From positions 1-38,668 of the forward strand of contig JAJTHL010000011.1 in NCBI GenBank assembly GCA_021298595.1: a stretch of DNA of 38,668 nt, in the 5' to 3' direction. This document shows positions 9,088 through 20,095 of this stretch, in pieces; the first letter of the stretch is position 1; every line of letters starts with the position of its first letter. Under the pieces are notes generated by a model, which worked only from the letters and a program-made list of their open reading frames with translations, made no database searches and was not told the origin of the DNA. Both the position numbers and the translations under genes were made by a program. Source of the DNA: Alphaproteobacteria bacterium. Lineage in GTDB: Bacteria; Pseudomonadota; Alphaproteobacteria; Caedimonadales; UBA1908.

Positions 9088-10989
9088 CTAGCCTCCTTGC
9101 CAGAAAAGAAGCGCACCAACCGTGATTCCCACAGCCAGCAACATCACAAAAACATAGTGGGTAAGATAACCCGTTTGAAACTCACTGGCGCGCGCGGCGA
9201 CCGCAAGGGACCACCTGGCAATCCCATCGGGGCCATAACCATCAATGGTTTTTTGATCGCCTTTTTGCCAAAAGAAAAGACCAAGGGCTTTGGCACTTTT
9301 GACAAAAACAATCTCGTACAATTCGTCAAAGTACCATTTGTTAAGAAGAAATTGATAAAGCCCTTGGAACCGCTGGGCAATATGATCAATGACCCCTTGG
9401 GCTTTGAGATAGAAATAGGTCGCAAGCACAATACCGCTTCCCCCCGCCAAGGTCGGCAAATAATGAAGAAGCCCCGGCAGATGTCCCTCTTCTGTCACGA
9501 CAAGGGCGCCTGACCAAAAGGCCTTATCACCCACAAACGGATTCCCAAGATACCCTGAAAATAGCGCGCCGATACTAAGGAGCAAGAGCGGGATCAGCAT
9601 GGTAAATCCAGGCTCATGGAGATGCCCCATGACCTTTTCATCCGCGCGAGGTTTTCCGGCGAAGGCAAGGTACAAAAGACGCCATGAATAAAACGCCGTC
9701 AAAAAGGCGGCGCCAATGCCCATCCAAAAGGCATAGTGACCGGCCGCACTGTCCGCATGCCAGGCAGCCGCTAAAATAGCGTCCTTGGAATAATAACCCG
9801 CAAAGAAAGGAATCCCGGCAAGGGCAAGGCTGCCAATCCACATCATGGTGCAGCTGACAGGGACGGCGCGCCAAATGCCGCCCATTTTACGCAAGTCTTG
9901 CTCGTCCGAAAGCGCGTGGATCACGGCTCCGGCGCCCAAGAACAACAAGGCTTTGAAAAAGGCGTGGGTCACAAGGTGAAAGATCGACACACCGTACGCC
10001 GACACGCCGGCCGCAAAAAACATGTACCCCAGTTGACTGCACGTTGAGTACGCAATGACGCGTTTGATGTCGTTTTGGGTTAGCGCCACGGTGCCTGCAA
10101 AAAAGGCGGTGGTGGCCCCCACCACCGTCACAAGGGTACGTGCATGGGGCGCAAGCTCGTACAAAGGCGACAGCCGCGCGAGCAAAAAGACACCCGCCGT
10201 GACCATGGTCGCCGCGTGAATAAGAGCTGACACAGGGGTGGGTCCTTCCATGGCGTCAGGCAGCCAAGTGTGAAGCCCCAACTGCGCTGATTTTCCCATG
10301 GCGCCCACAAACAGAAGAATTGCCGCAACCTCAAGGGCATTTACGGACATCCCTGCAAAGGAAAGGGTGTCATGGGGATACTGGGTGCACAAAGACAAAA
10401 GAGTTTTAATATCTAAGGTGCCGTAAAGGCCGTACAAAAGACCAATTCCAAGCACAAGCCCCAAGTCCCCCACACGGTTAACAACAAAGGCCTTGATGGC
10501 GGCGGCACTGGCAGACGGCTTGTGATACCAAAACCCAATCAAAAGGTAGGACGCAAGCCCCACCCCTTCCCAACCAAAAAATACCTGTATCAGGTTTTGT
10601 GATGTCACAAGCATGAGCATCATAAAGGTAAACAGGCTTAGGTATGACATAAAGCGCGCAAGGCCCTTGTCATGCTCCATATACCCGATGGAATAAAGGT
10701 GCACGATGGAAGAAACCGTCGTCACAACACAGACCATCACAAGACACAGCGTATCAAGATAGATCCCCCAGTTCACTTGAAAGGACCCCACATCAATCCA
10801 ACGCAGCAGCGTAATGTCATGGATCTGGCTTTCAAAGGCAACCCCAGGAAACAAAAGCCACGCGCATACACACGCCGTCCCCGTAAGGGCGGTTGTCAGA
10901 ATCGCGCTTGTCTTATCCCCCAAATACCTACCAAAGAAGCTCACAAGCAGAAAGCCGATCAGGGGGGCAAAAACCGCAACAAGGGCCAT
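9088..10989 (-). CDS. nuoL: NADH-quinone oxidoreductase subunit L
   Basis: The 633-residue protein is the most distal antiporter-like subunit of complex I. It carries FFGWEGVGLASYLLIGFWY with the conserved Glu, HTWLPDAMEGPTPVSALIHAATMV, and the lysine-containing TQNDIKRVIAYSTCSQLGYMF. The C terminus has the long lateral amphipathic helix region (about 545-600) and a last membrane anchor. The ATG at 10989 follows AGGA by 7 nt; nuoK ends 4 nt upstream and the nuoM start lies just past its stop. Confidence 0.96.
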   Translation of the reverse strand: MALVAVFAPLIGFLLVSFFGRYLGDKTSAILTTALTGTACVCAWLLFPGVAFESQIHDITLLRWIDVGSFQVNWGIYLDTLCLVMVCVVTTVSSIVHLYSIGYMEHDKGLARFMSYLSLFTFMMLMLVTSQNLIQVFFGWEGVGLASYLLIGFWYHKPSASAAAIKAFVVNRVGDLGLVLGIGLLYGLYGTLDIKTLLSLCTQYPHDTLSFAGMSVNALEVAAILLFVGAMGKSAQLGLHTWLPDAMEGPTPVSALIHAATMVTAGVFLLARLSPLYELAPHARTLVTVVGATTAFFAGTVALTQNDIKRVIAYSTCSQLGYMFFAAGVSAYGVSIFHLVTHAFFKALLFLGAGAVIHALSDEQDLRKMGGIWRAVPVSCTMMWIGSLALAGIPFFAGYYSKDAILAAAWHADSAAGHYAFWMGIGAAFLTAFYSWRLLYLAFAGKPRADEKVMGHLHEPGFTMLIPLLLLSIGALFSGYLGNPFVGDKAFWSGALVVTEEGHLPGLLHYLPTLAGGSGIVLATYFYLKAQGVIDHIAQRFQGLYQFLLNKWYFDELYEIVFVKSAKALGLFFWQKGDQKTIDGYGPDGIARWSLAVAARASEFQTGYLTHYVFVMLLAVGITVGALLFWQGG

Positions 10990-10993
10990 GGGG

Positions 10994-11305
10994 TTATCCT
11001 TTCATCCGGCTGACGTCATCCACATCGATGGTCTGACGTTGACGTTGATAGACCACCAAAATGGCAAGCCCAATGGCCGCCTCGGCCGCAGCAATGGTCA
11101 AAATAAACAGCGTAAAGAGCTGCCCCACGAGATCCTTCAAATAAGCAGAAAAGGCCACCATGTTAATGTTGACGCCCAGTAGCATAAGCTCGATGGACAT
11201 AAGAAGGGCAATCAGGTTGCGCCGCCCCACAAGAAGACCCGCACCCCCTATGCTAAAGACAAGGGCTGCCACAATTAAATAATGGTTCAGGGTGATCTCA
11301 AACAT
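10994..11305 (-). CDS. nuoK: NADH-quinone oxidoreductase subunit K
   Basis: This is a three-helix membrane subunit of complex I. The conserved Glu-containing helices are seen in [16 protein letters not shown] and [16 protein letters not shown], the two acidic residues of the proton path. I start it at the ATG at 11305 ([10 protein letters not shown]), preceded by AAGGGG, giving 103 residues, the usual family length. A longer frame to 11347 would add 14 residues unlike the family. The start overlaps the nuoJ end by 8 nt, and nuoL follows after 4 nt. Confidence 0.95.
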   Translation of the reverse strand: MFEITLNHYLIVAALVFSIGGAGLLVGRRNLIALLMSIELMLLGVNINMVAFSAYLKDLVGQLFTLFILTIAAAEAAIGLAILVVYQRQRQTIDVDDVSRMKG

Positions 11306-12218
11306 CTTTAACCCCTTCTCCCACTGGGATGGTGACAAGTGTGACACAGTCTTTGGGGTTGCGCGTGACTTGCTCGAGGATATTTTGCCGGCGCAGGGTC
11401 GTTTTCTTGCGCAAAGTCAAAACAATGGCCCCCATCATGGCAACCAACAGCACAAGACCACACGCTTGGAACACGTAAACATAATAGCGGTATAAAAGAG
11501 AGGCCAGCGCCTGAGTATTGCCCACAAGATCTGTCGGGGGAAGAGGAGCATTCACACTTTGCGCCGCAAAACTTGACGAATACCAAGCACCCGAGAAGAA
11601 AAGAAGTTCGCCTACTATAAGAAGTCCCACCATCCATGAAAGGGGTAAATATTCTAGAAGCTCGATAAAAGCCGCGACTCCAGAAACCCCGCTCCAACGC
11701 CGGGCAAGGGGGGCTGCCAAAAGAAGGCAAACCACCAAAAGCGCGCCTGAGGCTGTCAAAGCAAGGGAAGATACGTCTCCTTTGTGAAGGATAAACGTGC
11801 CCACAAGGGGCAATCCTTCTTGCCACAAGGACCAATCAGGGGACAGAAGACTTGGCACCCAGGAAATGAGCGCGTAACTGCCGAGCCACAAAGGCACAAA
11901 AACGGCCAGATAATAACCGAGAGCCCCCACCCCGCGCATGATGTGCTTTGCCCTGCCCGCCACGCGCTTGGGCTTGCCGGGCTCGATATCAAGCATCATC
12001 ACCACGAAAAGGAAAAGAACAGCGACCGCCCCCACGTAAACAATCACAAGGAGCATGGCTAAAAATTCCGCGCCCAAAAGGACAAAGAGAGCGGCCGCAT
12101 TAAAAAAGGCGACAATCAAAGAAAGCACCCCATGCACTGGGTTGCGCGCAAGGATCACGCCGAGGCTTGCCAGGAGCAAAAGCGTTGCAAAGAGATAAAA
12201 CGCGAGCCCTAAAATCAT
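11298..12218 (-). CDS. nuoJ: NADH-quinone oxidoreductase subunit J, enlarged
   Basis: The N-terminal three helices (1-78), including [23 protein letters not shown] with the TM3 coupling region, are typical of NuoJ. So is the C-terminal part (about 189-306), with [32 protein letters not shown] and a cytoplasmic tail. Between them, about residues 93-188 (bases ~11655-11942) are extra. This segment has two further hydrophobic stretches (about 96-119 and 151-171) separated by a Trp-containing loop. The protein is 306 residues, against about 180-205 for the family. The reading frame is continuous and conserved segments flank the extra part, so it looks like a real insertion and not a frameshift artefact. 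A 63-nt gap separates it from nuoI. Confidence 0.93.
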   Translation of the reverse strand: MILGLAFYLFATLLLLASLGVILARNPVHGVLSLIVAFFNAAALFVLLGAEFLAMLLVIVYVGAVAVLFLFVVMMLDIEPGKPKRVAGRAKHIMRGVGALGYYLAVFVPLWLGSYALISWVPSLLSPDWSLWQEGLPLVGTFILHKGDVSSLALTASGALLVVCLLLAAPLARRWSGVSGVAAFIELLEYLPLSWMVGLLIVGELLFFSGAWYSSSFAAQSVNAPLPPTDLVGNTQALASLLYRYYVYVFQACGLVLLVAMMGAIVLTLRKKTTLRRQNILEQVTRNPKDCVTLVTIPVGEGVKDV

Positions 12219-12281
12219 TGGCTAAATTTTACTAAAAAGCTGAACATACTATACCAGTCCCCTTGTGTTCATACCATCCTT

Positions 12282-12770
12282 TTAACGAAAGGATTGGTCT
12301 GTTTGAATATTTTCCGCCAAGATCGGCTCCCACCTGTCGCCGTTATCCAACAGCTTTTCCTTGTCATAGAAAAGCTCTTCCCTTGTAAAGGTCGAGTATT
12401 CAAAGTTTGGTCCCTCCACAATGGCGTCCACGGGGCACGCCTCTTGGCACAGACCACAATAGATACACTTCGTCATATCAATATCATACTGCACCGTACG
12501 CCTGCTGCTGTCACTGCGCACGCCCCCTTCGATGGTAATGGCCTGGGCAGGGCACACCGCCTCACATAGCTTGCACGAAATGCAGCGTTCTTCGCCGCTG
12601 GCATAGCGGCGCAGCGCATGCTCACCCCGAAATCGGGGACTCAGTGGTCCCTTTTCATAGGGATAGTTCAAAGTAATCTTAGGCTTGAAGAAGTACTTTA
12701 AGGTTAGGGCAAGGCCCGACAAAATTTCCTTAAGGCCAAAGGCGGATAAATGAAGCCAAAGTTTTTGCAT
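12282..12770 (-). CDS. nuoI: NADH-quinone oxidoreductase subunit I
   Basis: This 162-residue ferredoxin-like subunit of complex I carries clusters N6a and N6b. Two 4Fe-4S motifs are visible: [12 protein letters not shown] (Cys63, 66, 69 and 73) and [12 protein letters not shown] (Cys102, 105, 108 and 112), with the typical [10 protein letters not shown] lead-in. Electrons pass through it towards NuoB and quinone. Length and motif spacing are normal. It lies 11 nt after nuoH. Confidence 0.97.
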   Translation of the reverse strand: MQKLWLHLSAFGLKEILSGLALTLKYFFKPKITLNYPYEKGPLSPRFRGEHALRRYASGEERCISCKLCEAVCPAQAITIEGGVRSDSSRRTVQYDIDMTKCIYCGLCQEACPVDAIVEGPNFEYSTFTREELFYDKEKLLDNGDRWEPILAENIQTDQSFR

Positions 12771-12781
12771 AAATCTCTCCC

Positions 12782-13789
12782 CTACGGCGCCAAGTCAAAA
12801 AACACTAATACCGCCGCCGTTAGCACAACCCAACCCAAGGAAAAGGGCAAAAAGACCTTCCAGCCAAGGCGCATGAGTTGGTCATAGCGGTAACGCGGCA
12901 AGGTTGCACGCACCCACAAAAACAAGAACAGCACAAAAGCAATTTTAAGAGCAAACCATACAAAGCCAGGAATCAAGGTAAAGGGCTTGACGGCAAGGGG
13001 GGGAAGCCATCCTCCTAAAAAGAGGATTGTCGTCATGGCGCTCATCAAAATCATGTTGGCGTATTCACCCAAAAAGAATAGGGCAAAGGGCATAGATGAG
13101 TATTCGACGTTATAACCCGATACAAGCTCGGCTTCGGCCTCGGGCAAGTCAAAGGGAGAGCGGTTGGTCTCAGCAAGGGCCGAGATAAAAAACACCACAA
13201 ACATGGGGAATAAGGGGACGGCAAACCAAACGGTTTTTTGCGCGTTCACGATATCCGACAGATTTAAGGATCCCGCACACATGAGCACCGTCACGATGAC
13301 AAAACCGATGGAAACCTCGTAGGACACCATTTGCGCCGCCGACCGGAGCCCACCTAAAAACGCATATTTCGAGTTACTGGCCCACCCAGCAATGATAATA
13401 CCGTAGACCCCCAGGGACGAAATCGCAAAAAGGTATAAAATGCCCACATTGATGTTGGCAAGGACCATGCCTTCGCTAAAGGGAATAACTGCCCACGCCA
13501 TCAGGCTAAGGGCAAAGGTCAAAAGGGGTGCCGTTAAGAAAAGAAGAGGACTTGCCTGGGTCGGGATAATCACTTCTTTATGAAGAAGCTTGAGGGCGTC
13601 AGCAATGGGCTGCAACAAACCAAAGGGCCCCACAACGTTAGGCCCTTTACGCAGCTGCATGTACCCAATGACCTTACGCTCAGCAAAGGTCAGGTACGCA
13701 ACGGACAACACAAGAGGCAGAATGATGAGGATCATATACGCCAAAAGCTTGAGAAGGGGCAAGGCGTAGGAAAGCAGTTCATCAACCAT
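12782..13789 (-). CDS. nuoH: NADH-quinone oxidoreductase subunit H
   Basis: The 335-residue membrane subunit lines the quinone chamber of complex I. Conserved segments include [55 protein letters not shown] (acidic loop) and [19 protein letters not shown]. Eight or so membrane helices fit the family. Its ATG overlaps the 3' end of nuoG by 8 nt, and nuoI follows after 11 nt. Confidence 0.97.
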   Translation of the reverse strand: MVDELLSYALPLLKLLAYMILIILPLVLSVAYLTFAERKVIGYMQLRKGPNVVGPFGLLQPIADALKLLHKEVIIPTQASPLLFLTAPLLTFALSLMAWAVIPFSEGMVLANINVGILYLFAISSLGVYGIIIAGWASNSKYAFLGGLRSAAQMVSYEVSIGFVIVTVLMCAGSLNLSDIVNAQKTVWFAVPLFPMFVVFFISALAETNRSPFDLPEAEAELVSGYNVEYSSMPFALFFLGEYANMILMSAMTTILFLGGWLPPLAVKPFTLIPGFVWFALKIAFVLFLFLWVRATLPRYRYDQLMRLGWKVFLPFSLGWVVLTAAVLVFFDLAP

Positions 13790-15866
13790 GGGCGCAGCCT
13801 CCTTTTCCTGTGCACGGCGTCTTGAGGGCTGCCATGACTGCCGCCATGGTCTCGGACGCTCGGGTTACGGGATTTGATAAATACGAGGGCGTCTCGTCAC
13901 AAACAAAGGCGTCTTTGTCCAAAGGTGCTTGCTCATCTCCAAAGGCACCCCACGGCTGAGGTCCCAGATCATGCCCCTTTACAAAGGCTGGGTTTGCTCG
14001 CACTAACCGCTCGTGTAGCTCTTTGGCGTTTTCATACCCAAGGGGAATGTCCATGCGCTTTGCAAGATCCGCAACAATGCGCCAATCTTCGCGCGCCTCA
14101 CCGGGTCCTTTGAGGGCGAGTTGCGTTTTTTGCACGCGCCCTTCGGTGTTCACAAAGTGGGCGTCTTTTTCGGTATAGGCAAGGCCCGGCAAAACGACAT
14201 CGGCCACATGGGCGCTTTTGTCCCCATGATGCCCTTGATAAATAACAAAGGTATTTTGAAGGGCGCTTGTTTCAATTTCATCGGCGCCAAGCAGATAAAC
14301 AACGTCCAGCTCTTTTCGGGCGGCAGCCTCTAAAATCTCCTTGGTCGTACGGCCTTCTTTACCCGGCACAAACCCCACATCCAGTCCGCCAACCCGTCCA
14401 GCCGCTTTATGCAGCACATTAAAACCGTTCCAGTCTTCTGTCACTAGATCACATCGCTCGGCAAGGCGGCGCGCGCGCCCCAGAATCGCCCCGCCGTCAC
14501 GGCGGATCAGCGCGTCTTGTCCCACAATGATCATGGCGCGTTCGGCCTTTTTAAGGCGTTCAAAAAGCGGATGCTTGCCGCCCAAAAGCATGTCCAAGAA
14601 AGCGGGATCATCCCCAAGGCGCTCAACGGGAAAGGTAAAATCGCGGTGCGTCGGCAGAGGGGCACCAAGATACGACACCCGAAGCTCGCCCGTGCCGTAG
14701 CGCTTGCGAAGGCGGGCCGCCAAAAGGGGCGCGTCTTCACGCACGTTTGCGCCAATAATCAAACACTCGGTCGCGGCGTCCACACCCGCCAGGGTCGAGT
14801 TAAAAATGTAGCCCGCGCGGTAGCGTGGATCAAGGGCCGCGCCGTCCTGCCGACAATCGGTATGAGCAACGCCAATCCCACGCATGAGATCGAGAAGCGC
14901 GACCTGGGCGTCCACTTCCACAAGATCTCCTGCCAGGGCGGCTATTTTTTTAGCAGGCGTTGTTTTGAGGCGCGATGCCACAAGCTCAAGGGCGTCATCC
15001 CAAGAGGCTGGTTGAAGGCGCCCCTGTGCGCCCCGAATATAAGGCGTATCAAGACGCTGGACCTTCAGCCCGTCACAGGCATGGCGTGATTTGTCAGACA
15101 GCCATTCCTCGTTAATGTCTTCATTCAGACGCGGCAAAATACGCTGAACGGCGCCGTAAGCGCAGTCCACGCGAATGGCGCTCCCCAGGGCGTCCATGAC
15201 GTCGATGGATTCGGTTTTAGTTAGCTCCCACGGGCGCCCTTTAAAGGCATAGGGCCGTGAGGTCAGCGCCCCCACAGGACACAAATCCACAATATTGCCC
15301 GAAAGCTCGGACGTCAGGGCCTGATCTAGATAGCTTTGAATTTCGGCGTTTTCGCCTCTTCCCGCCACGCCAAGCTCGGGCACGCCCGCAACGTCCTCCA
15401 GAAAACGCACGCACCGGGTACAATGAATGCAGCGGTTCATCTCGGTTTTCACAAGAGGACCTAGATGCTTTGGGGGCACCGCGCGCTTGTCTTCTTCAAA
15501 GCGGCTTGTCCCGCAACCATAGCCCATGGTGATGTCTTGGAGATCACACTCGCCGCCTTGGTCGCAGATGGGACAATCCAAAGGGTGGTTTGCCAAAAGA
15601 AATTCAAGAACACCTTTGCGGGCTTTGTCCACCATGGGGGTCTTTGTGCGGATGATCATCCCGTCATTCACAGGCATGGCGCAGCTGGCGATGGGCTTGG
15701 GCGCCCCTTGCATCTCCACAAGGCACATGCGGCAGTTACCAGCAATCTCAAGGCGCTCGTGATAGCAAAAAACAGGAATCTCGACGTCGGCCAGACGCGC
15801 TGCCTGCAACACCGTCATGCCAGCCGGGACATCGATCTCTTGATCATCAAAAGTAATTTTGACCAT
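13782..15866 (-). CDS. nuoG: NADH-quinone oxidoreductase subunit G
   Basis: The 694-residue iron-sulfur subunit belongs to the peripheral arm. The N-terminal 2Fe-2S site uses Cys34, 45, 48 and 62. The His-ligated N5 site is [14 protein letters not shown] (His94, Cys98, 101 and 107), and the N4 site is CIHCTRC with a later CPVGAL. A reduced molybdopterin-oxidoreductase-like domain follows without the extra N7 cysteine motif, as in mitochondrial and alphaproteobacterial forms. The last residues carry two Cys and a His ([10 protein letters not shown]), a small tail feature whose role I cannot assign. It starts 18 nt after the end of nuoF on the coding strand and overlaps nuoH by 8 nt. Confidence 0.96.
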   Translation of the reverse strand: MVKITFDDQEIDVPAGMTVLQAARLADVEIPVFCYHERLEIAGNCRMCLVEMQGAPKPIASCAMPVNDGMIIRTKTPMVDKARKGVLEFLLANHPLDCPICDQGGECDLQDITMGYGCGTSRFEEDKRAVPPKHLGPLVKTEMNRCIHCTRCVRFLEDVAGVPELGVAGRGENAEIQSYLDQALTSELSGNIVDLCPVGALTSRPYAFKGRPWELTKTESIDVMDALGSAIRVDCAYGAVQRILPRLNEDINEEWLSDKSRHACDGLKVQRLDTPYIRGAQGRLQPASWDDALELVASRLKTTPAKKIAALAGDLVEVDAQVALLDLMRGIGVAHTDCRQDGAALDPRYRAGYIFNSTLAGVDAATECLIIGANVREDAPLLAARLRKRYGTGELRVSYLGAPLPTHRDFTFPVERLGDDPAFLDMLLGGKHPLFERLKKAERAMIIVGQDALIRRDGGAILGRARRLAERCDLVTEDWNGFNVLHKAAGRVGGLDVGFVPGKEGRTTKEILEAAARKELDVVYLLGADEIETSALQNTFVIYQGHHGDKSAHVADVVLPGLAYTEKDAHFVNTEGRVQKTQLALKGPGEAREDWRIVADLAKRMDIPLGYENAKELHERLVRANPAFVKGHDLGPQPWGAFGDEQAPLDKDAFVCDETPSYLSNPVTRASETMAAVMAALKTPCTGKGGCAHG

Positions 15867-15884
15867 GGTTTTCCCTTTTTCCCC

Positions 15885-17147
15885 CTAGGCCGCCTTTTTC
15901 ACGCGGCGCACAAGCTCGTGACGGAAGTGCCGTAAAAGCCCTTGCACGGGCCAGGCCGCCGCATCTCCCAGGGCGCAAATGGTACGCCCTTCAATTTGGT
16001 AAGAAATATCTTCAAGCTTATCAATGTCCGCAAGGGTCCCCTCTCCCTTGGCAAGGCGCATCAAAAGACGCCACATCCACCCCGTCCCTTCCCGGCACGG
16101 TGTACATTGGCCGCAACTTTCGTGCATATAAAACTTTGAAAGGCGCGCAATGGCATAGACAATGTCCGTCGACTTATCCATCACAATCACAGCCGCAGTA
16201 CCAAGACCGCTTTTCACAGCGCTCAGACTCGTAAAGTCCATGGTGACGGTGTCGCAAATCTCTTTGGGTAAAAGGGGCACAGACGATCCGCCAGGAATAA
16301 TGGCCAAAAGATTATCCCAGCCGCCTCTCACGCCGCCCGCATGGGTTTCAATGAGGGTTTTCAAAGGAATGCCAAGTTCTTCTTCCACGTTGCACGGTTT
16401 GTTCACGTGGCCCGAAATACAAAAGACTTTGGTGCCGGCCGAATCTTTCACGCCAAGCCCTGCAAACCAGGCGGCCCCGCGCCTCAGGATGGTCGGAACC
16501 ACAGCAAGACTTTCCACGTTGTTAATAATGGTAGGGCATCCATAAAGACCGGAAATGGCGGGAAAAGGTGGCTTCAAGCGAGGAAGCCCTTTTCCGCCCT
16601 CAATGCTTGAGAGCTGCGCCGTTTCTTCGCCGCAAATATACGCGCCTGCCCCGCGGTGCACATAAAGATCAAAATCCCATCCAGAACCGGCAGCGTTTTT
16701 CCCTAAAAGGCCTTTGACATAGGCTTCTTTGATGGCCTCTTCTAGGTGAAGGGCTTCTTGATAAAACTCGCCACGAATATAAATGTACCCCGTATGGGCA
16801 TGGATCGCGAATCCGGCAATAAGAGCGCCTTCAATGAGCTTATGGGGTTCGAAACGAAGAATGTCCCGGTCCTTACAGGTACCAGGCTCGCTTTCGTCGG
16901 CGTTCACGACCAAATAATGGGGAAATTTGCCGGGCTTTGGCATAAAGGACCATTTGCGTCCCGTGGGAAACCCTGCCCCTCCGCGTCCCCGAAGACCCGA
17001 ATCCATCATTTCCTGGATGACCTGTTCGCGCCCTCTTTCAATAAGATCCTTAGTACCAGCCCAATCACCCCGGGCAAGCGCACCGTCAAGACGCCAAGAT
17101 TTGTCCCCATAAAGGTTTGTAAAAATGCGGTCTTGATCTTTAAGCAT
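15885..17147 (-). CDS. nuoF: NADH-quinone oxidoreductase subunit F (NADH- and FMN-binding)
   Basis: NuoF oxidises NADH and passes electrons through FMN and cluster N3. It shows the Gly-rich [14 protein letters not shown] nucleotide/FMN loop, [27 protein letters not shown] and the N3 motif [13 protein letters not shown] start it at the ATG at 17147 ([14 protein letters not shown]), which has GGAGG five nt upstream and overlaps nuoE by 8 nt. A longer frame to 17174 would add nine lysine-rich residues that lie inside nuoE. The result is 420 residues, normal for the family. Confidence 0.96.
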   Translation of the reverse strand: MLKDQDRIFTNLYGDKSWRLDGALARGDWAGTKDLIERGREQVIQEMMDSGLRGRGGAGFPTGRKWSFMPKPGKFPHYLVVNADESEPGTCKDRDILRFEPHKLIEGALIAGFAIHAHTGYIYIRGEFYQEALHLEEAIKEAYVKGLLGKNAAGSGWDFDLYVHRGAGAYICGEETAQLSSIEGGKGLPRLKPPFPAISGLYGCPTIINNVESLAVVPTILRRGAAWFAGLGVKDSAGTKVFCISGHVNKPCNVEEELGIPLKTLIETHAGGVRGGWDNLLAIIPGGSSVPLLPKEICDTVTMDFTSLSAVKSGLGTAAVIVMDKSTDIVYAIARLSKFYMHESCGQCTPCREGTGWMWRLLMRLAKGEGTLADIDKLEDISYQIEGRTICALGDAAAWPVQGLLRHFRHELVRRVKKAA

Positions 17148-17724
17148 GATCCCCTCCCGCTTTTTCACCTTCATATCCTTGGGGAGCTGACCCGCAGCGC
17201 CCCGTCATGGAGCCGGCCTTTACGCTTTTTCCTGCCGCAAGTTGGTCAAGAAGTGTGGCCGTCGTCTCGCCCGTCAAGTCCTCGTAAAAATCGTTATTGA
17301 TTTGAACGAGGGGGGCGTTCACACATCCCCCCAGGCATTCCACTTCCGTAACGCTAAAGACACTGGCGCCGTGCGCCTTAGCCTTGGCGTGACAGGCCTT
17401 TAACACCTCATCACTGCCGCGAAGCCAACACGGCGTTGTGGTACAAACCTGCAAGTGATAGGTCCCTTTGGGCTCAAGGTTATACATGGTGTAAAAACTT
17501 GCGACTTCCCACACACGAAGGGCCGGCATCTCCAGGCGCGCCGCAATGGTATCGACGACTTCTTCACTGATCCAGCCTTGCTGCTCTTGGGCAAGGTGAA
17601 GACCCGCCATCACCGCGCTTTTTTGTCGGCCTTCGGGATAACGCTTGATCGCCTCCTCAAAGGACGCTTGTTTGTCCGGCGCAAACACAAAGGCCGCACC
17701 CGATGATCTAAGATGACGCTTCAT
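17140..17724 (-). CDS. nuoE: NADH-quinone oxidoreductase subunit E
   Basis: The 194-residue thioredoxin-like subunit holds the 2Fe-2S cluster N1a. Its ligands are recognisable in [10 protein letters not shown] and in [12 protein letters not shown]. The helical N-terminal part ([23 protein letters not shown]) is also typical. A C-terminal tail after residue about 165 is longer than in E. coli, as is common in alphaproteobacteria. It starts at an ATGA overlap with nuoD and ends inside the nuoF start. Confidence 0.95.
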   Translation of the reverse strand: MKRHLRSSGAAFVFAPDKQASFEEAIKRYPEGRQKSAVMAGLHLAQEQQGWISEEVVDTIAARLEMPALRVWEVASFYTMYNLEPKGTYHLQVCTTTPCWLRGSDEVLKACHAKAKAHGASVFSVTEVECLGGCVNAPLVQINNDFYEDLTGETTATLLDQLAAGKSVKAGSMTGRCGSAPQGYEGEKAGGDHA

Positions 17725-18899
17725 CGATCTATCTCTCCAAAAACAATATCCATGGATCCAATCAAGGCAGGAATATCGGCAAGCATGTGCTTCTTTGCCA
17801 TAAAGTCTAGCCCTTGAAGGAACGCAAAACCGGGTGCGCGTATTTTACAGCGATAAGGCTTGTTGGTGCCATCAGACACAAGATACACGCCGAACTCGCC
17901 CTTAGGTGCTTCGACGGCTGTATAGGTTTCGCCTGCCGGCACGTGATAGCCTTCCGTATACAATTTGAAATGGTGAATCAGTGCTTCCATGGAGTGCTTC
18001 ATATCCGAACGCGATGGAGGGGCAACCTTTGGATTTTCCGTCATGACGGGCCCTTGGGGCATCTTTTCCAAACACTGCTCGATGAGGCGCACCGATTGGC
18101 GGAGCTCTTCTACGCGCACAAGATACCGGTCATAACAGTCCCCGTTTTTACCAATGGGCACTTGGAAATCAAGGTCCGCGTAAACGTCATAGGGTTGATT
18201 GCGCCGCAAGTCCCAAGCAATGCCGGACGCGCGCAGCATGGGACCCGAAAAGCCCCATTCCAACGCTTGATCTTTACTCACAACCCCGATATCCACCGTA
18301 CGCTGCTTAAAGATGCGGTTGTCAGTCAAAAGCCCTTCCATGTCATCAATGGCCTTGGGATATTCTTGGATAAAACGCGCGATATCCTCCAGTAGACCGT
18401 CCGGTACGTCCTGGGACACGCCGCCCGGGCGGAAGTAGTTGGCATGAAGACGCGCCCCGCACGCACGCTCGCAAAAGACCATGATTTTTTCCCGGTCCTC
18501 GAACCCCCACAAAAGCGGCGTCATGGCGCCTACGTCCAGGGCGTAGGTCGTCAGGTTCAAGATATGGTTCATGATGCGCGAAAGCTCGGCAAACAGAACG
18601 CGCAAATATTGCCCGCGCAAGGGCACATCAAGGCCTAAAAGCTTTTCGACGGCAAGGGCAAAGGCATGCTCTTGGCACATAGGCGCCACATAGTCGAGGC
18701 GGTCAAAATAGGGAAGTGCTTGAAGATAGGTTTTTTCCTCAATCAGCTTTTCAGTGCCGCGGTGCAAAAGGCCAATATGGGGGTCGGCGCGCTCGACTAC
18801 CTCGCCGTCAAGGTCAAGGACAAGACGCAAGACCCCGTGGGCAGCCGGGTGCTGGGGACCAAAGTTAATGGTGTGAAGATTGGATGAGGACTTCGCCAT
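17721..18899 (-). CDS. nuoD: NADH-quinone oxidoreductase subunit D
   Basis: The 392-residue '49-kDa' subunit forms the quinone-binding pocket with NuoB. Conserved elements are [22 protein letters not shown], the [11 protein letters not shown] loop, [19 protein letters not shown] and the C-terminal DIVFGEIDR. It is a separate protein, not fused to NuoC as in E. coli. It starts 2 nt after the nuoC stop and shares an ATGA overlap with nuoE. Confidence 0.97.
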   Translation of the reverse strand: MAKSSSNLHTINFGPQHPAAHGVLRLVLDLDGEVVERADPHIGLLHRGTEKLIEEKTYLQALPYFDRLDYVAPMCQEHAFALAVEKLLGLDVPLRGQYLRVLFAELSRIMNHILNLTTYALDVGAMTPLLWGFEDREKIMVFCERACGARLHANYFRPGGVSQDVPDGLLEDIARFIQEYPKAIDDMEGLLTDNRIFKQRTVDIGVVSKDQALEWGFSGPMLRASGIAWDLRRNQPYDVYADLDFQVPIGKNGDCYDRYLVRVEELRQSVRLIEQCLEKMPQGPVMTENPKVAPPSRSDMKHSMEALIHHFKLYTEGYHVPAGETYTAVEAPKGEFGVYLVSDGTNKPYRCKIRAPGFAFLQGLDFMAKKHMLADIPALIGSMDIVFGEIDR

Positions 18900-18901
18900 G
18901 G

Positions 18902-19522
18902 CTAGAGCTCCCTCGTTGCTTTTTCATCACCCGGAAGCACAGGAGCCGCAGGTGTCATGCCGTCCCAAGGGCTGAGGAAGTCAAAGGACCGATACGCCTG
19001 GGGCAAATCCACAGGTCCGTACACAACGCGCCCTTCGACAACGTCATAGCGAAGCTCGCTGTAACCCATGACCGGAAAATCTTTACGAAGGGGATGCCCT
19101 TCAAACCCGTAATCCGTCAGAATGCGGCGCATATCAGGATGCCCTTCAAAAGGAATACCCACGAGATCCCACGCCTCACGCTCGAACCAGTTAGCCGCCT
19201 TGAAAACGGTACACACCGACGGGACGCACTCTTGCTCGCCGACCTCTACCTTGACGCGCACGCGCTTGTTATGACGGTGACTGAGAAGATGATACACAAC
19301 CTCAAAGCGCTTTTCACGGCCCGGATAATCAACGCCGCACAGATCAATAAGCTGGCGAAAGGCAAGGGATGATTGGTCTCGCAGGTATAAAAGCACCTCG
19401 ACAATGTCGCTTGCGTTCACGCGCAAGCAAAGCTCGCCCAAATGGATATCGCTTTGGATAAGAGAACCCCTAATCCCGAGACGAATGGTGGACTCAAAAT
19501 CGTGAAGTGTTTTCGTCTTCAT
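18902..19522 (-). CDS. nuoC: NADH-quinone oxidoreductase subunit C
   Basis: The 206-residue '30-kDa' subunit stabilises the junction of the peripheral arm. The signature [36 protein letters not shown] appears as [18 protein letters not shown] followed by a typical C-terminal half. Length and position between nuoB and nuoD are normal. The ATG at 19522 is 3 nt after the nuoB stop on the coding strand and is preceded by a modest GGA-type ribosome site. Confidence 0.96.
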   Translation of the reverse strand: MKTKTLHDFESTIRLGIRGSLIQSDIHLGELCLRVNASDIVEVLLYLRDQSSLAFRQLIDLCGVDYPGREKRFEVVYHLLSHRHNKRVRVKVEVGEQECVPSVCTVFKAANWFEREAWDLVGIPFEGHPDMRRILTDYGFEGHPLRKDFPVMGYSELRYDVVEGRVVYGPVDLPQAYRSFDFLSPWDGMTPAAPVLPGDEKATREL

Positions 19523-19525
19523 AGG

Positions 19526-20095
19526 TTATCCAATCACAAAGTGTTTTGGCTGGCGGATTTTGCGTTGCAATTGCGTGATGCCGTACAAAAGTGCCTCTGC
19601 TGTGGGCGGACATCCTGGCACGTACACATCCACCGGCACAATACGGTCACACCCACGCACAACGGAATAGGAATAGTGATAATAGCCGCCCCCATTGGCG
19701 CAGGAACCCATGGACAAGACCCATCTAGGCTCTGCCATTTGATCGTAAACTTTGCGAAGGGCTCCTGCCATTTTATTGGTCAAGGTACCCGCCACAATCA
19801 TGAGGTCCGACTGACGAGGGCTTGGCCTGAAGACGACACCAACCCGGTCAAGGTCATACCGACTGGCGGCGGTGTGCATCATCTCAACGGCGCAGCACGC
19901 AAGACCAAAGGTCATGGGCCACAGTGATCCGCTCCTAGCCCAAGCGACCACCTGATCCACCTGACCCAGCAAATAGCCCCGATTTTCGGCCCCCTCGTAC
20001 ATGGACTTGGCCAAATCGTCTTCGCTAAACCCCGTGGGCAGCGTCGTTTGACGCGCAAGTTCCTCTATTCCCAATCTAAGGCCCCCTTCTTCCAT
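19526..20095 (-). CDS. nuoB: NADH-quinone oxidoreductase subunit B
   Basis: The 189-residue subunit holds cluster N2, the last Fe-S centre before quinone. The tandem cysteines of LACCAVEM, the Cys of MGSCANGGG and the Cys of [14 protein letters not shown] are all present. The start codon lies 31 nt inside nuoA, with no clear Shine-Dalgarno sequence, suggesting translation coupled to nuoA. The N terminus before about residue 45 is variable, so a start slightly further in is possible. Confidence 0.96.
   Translation of the reverse strand: MEEGGLRLGIEELARQTTLPTGFSEDDLAKSMYEGAENRGYLLGQVDQVVAWARSGSLWPMTFGLACCAVEMMHTAASRYDLDRVGVVFRPSPRQSDLMIVAGTLTNKMAGALRKVYDQMAEPRWVLSMGSCANGGGYYHYSYSVVRGCDRIVPVDVYVPGCPPTAEALLYGITQLQRKIRQPKHFVIG

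Noticed and set aside
9087-9119. Longer nuoM start at the ATG at 9119
   Set aside because: It overlaps nuoL and lacks a ribosome site like the AAGGAGG in front of the GTG at 9086; the family N terminus also begins near the GTG.
14517-15089. 190-codon open frame antisense to nuoG
   Set aside because: It is fully contained in nuoG, with no recognisable motif and no ribosome site of note.
16746-17300. 184-codon open frame antisense to nuoF/nuoE
   Set aside because: It spans the boundary of two well-supported genes on the other strand and shows no domain.
17814-18395. 193-codon open frame antisense to nuoD
   Set aside because: The codon-level pattern of nuoD is firm, and the antisense frame has no independent support.
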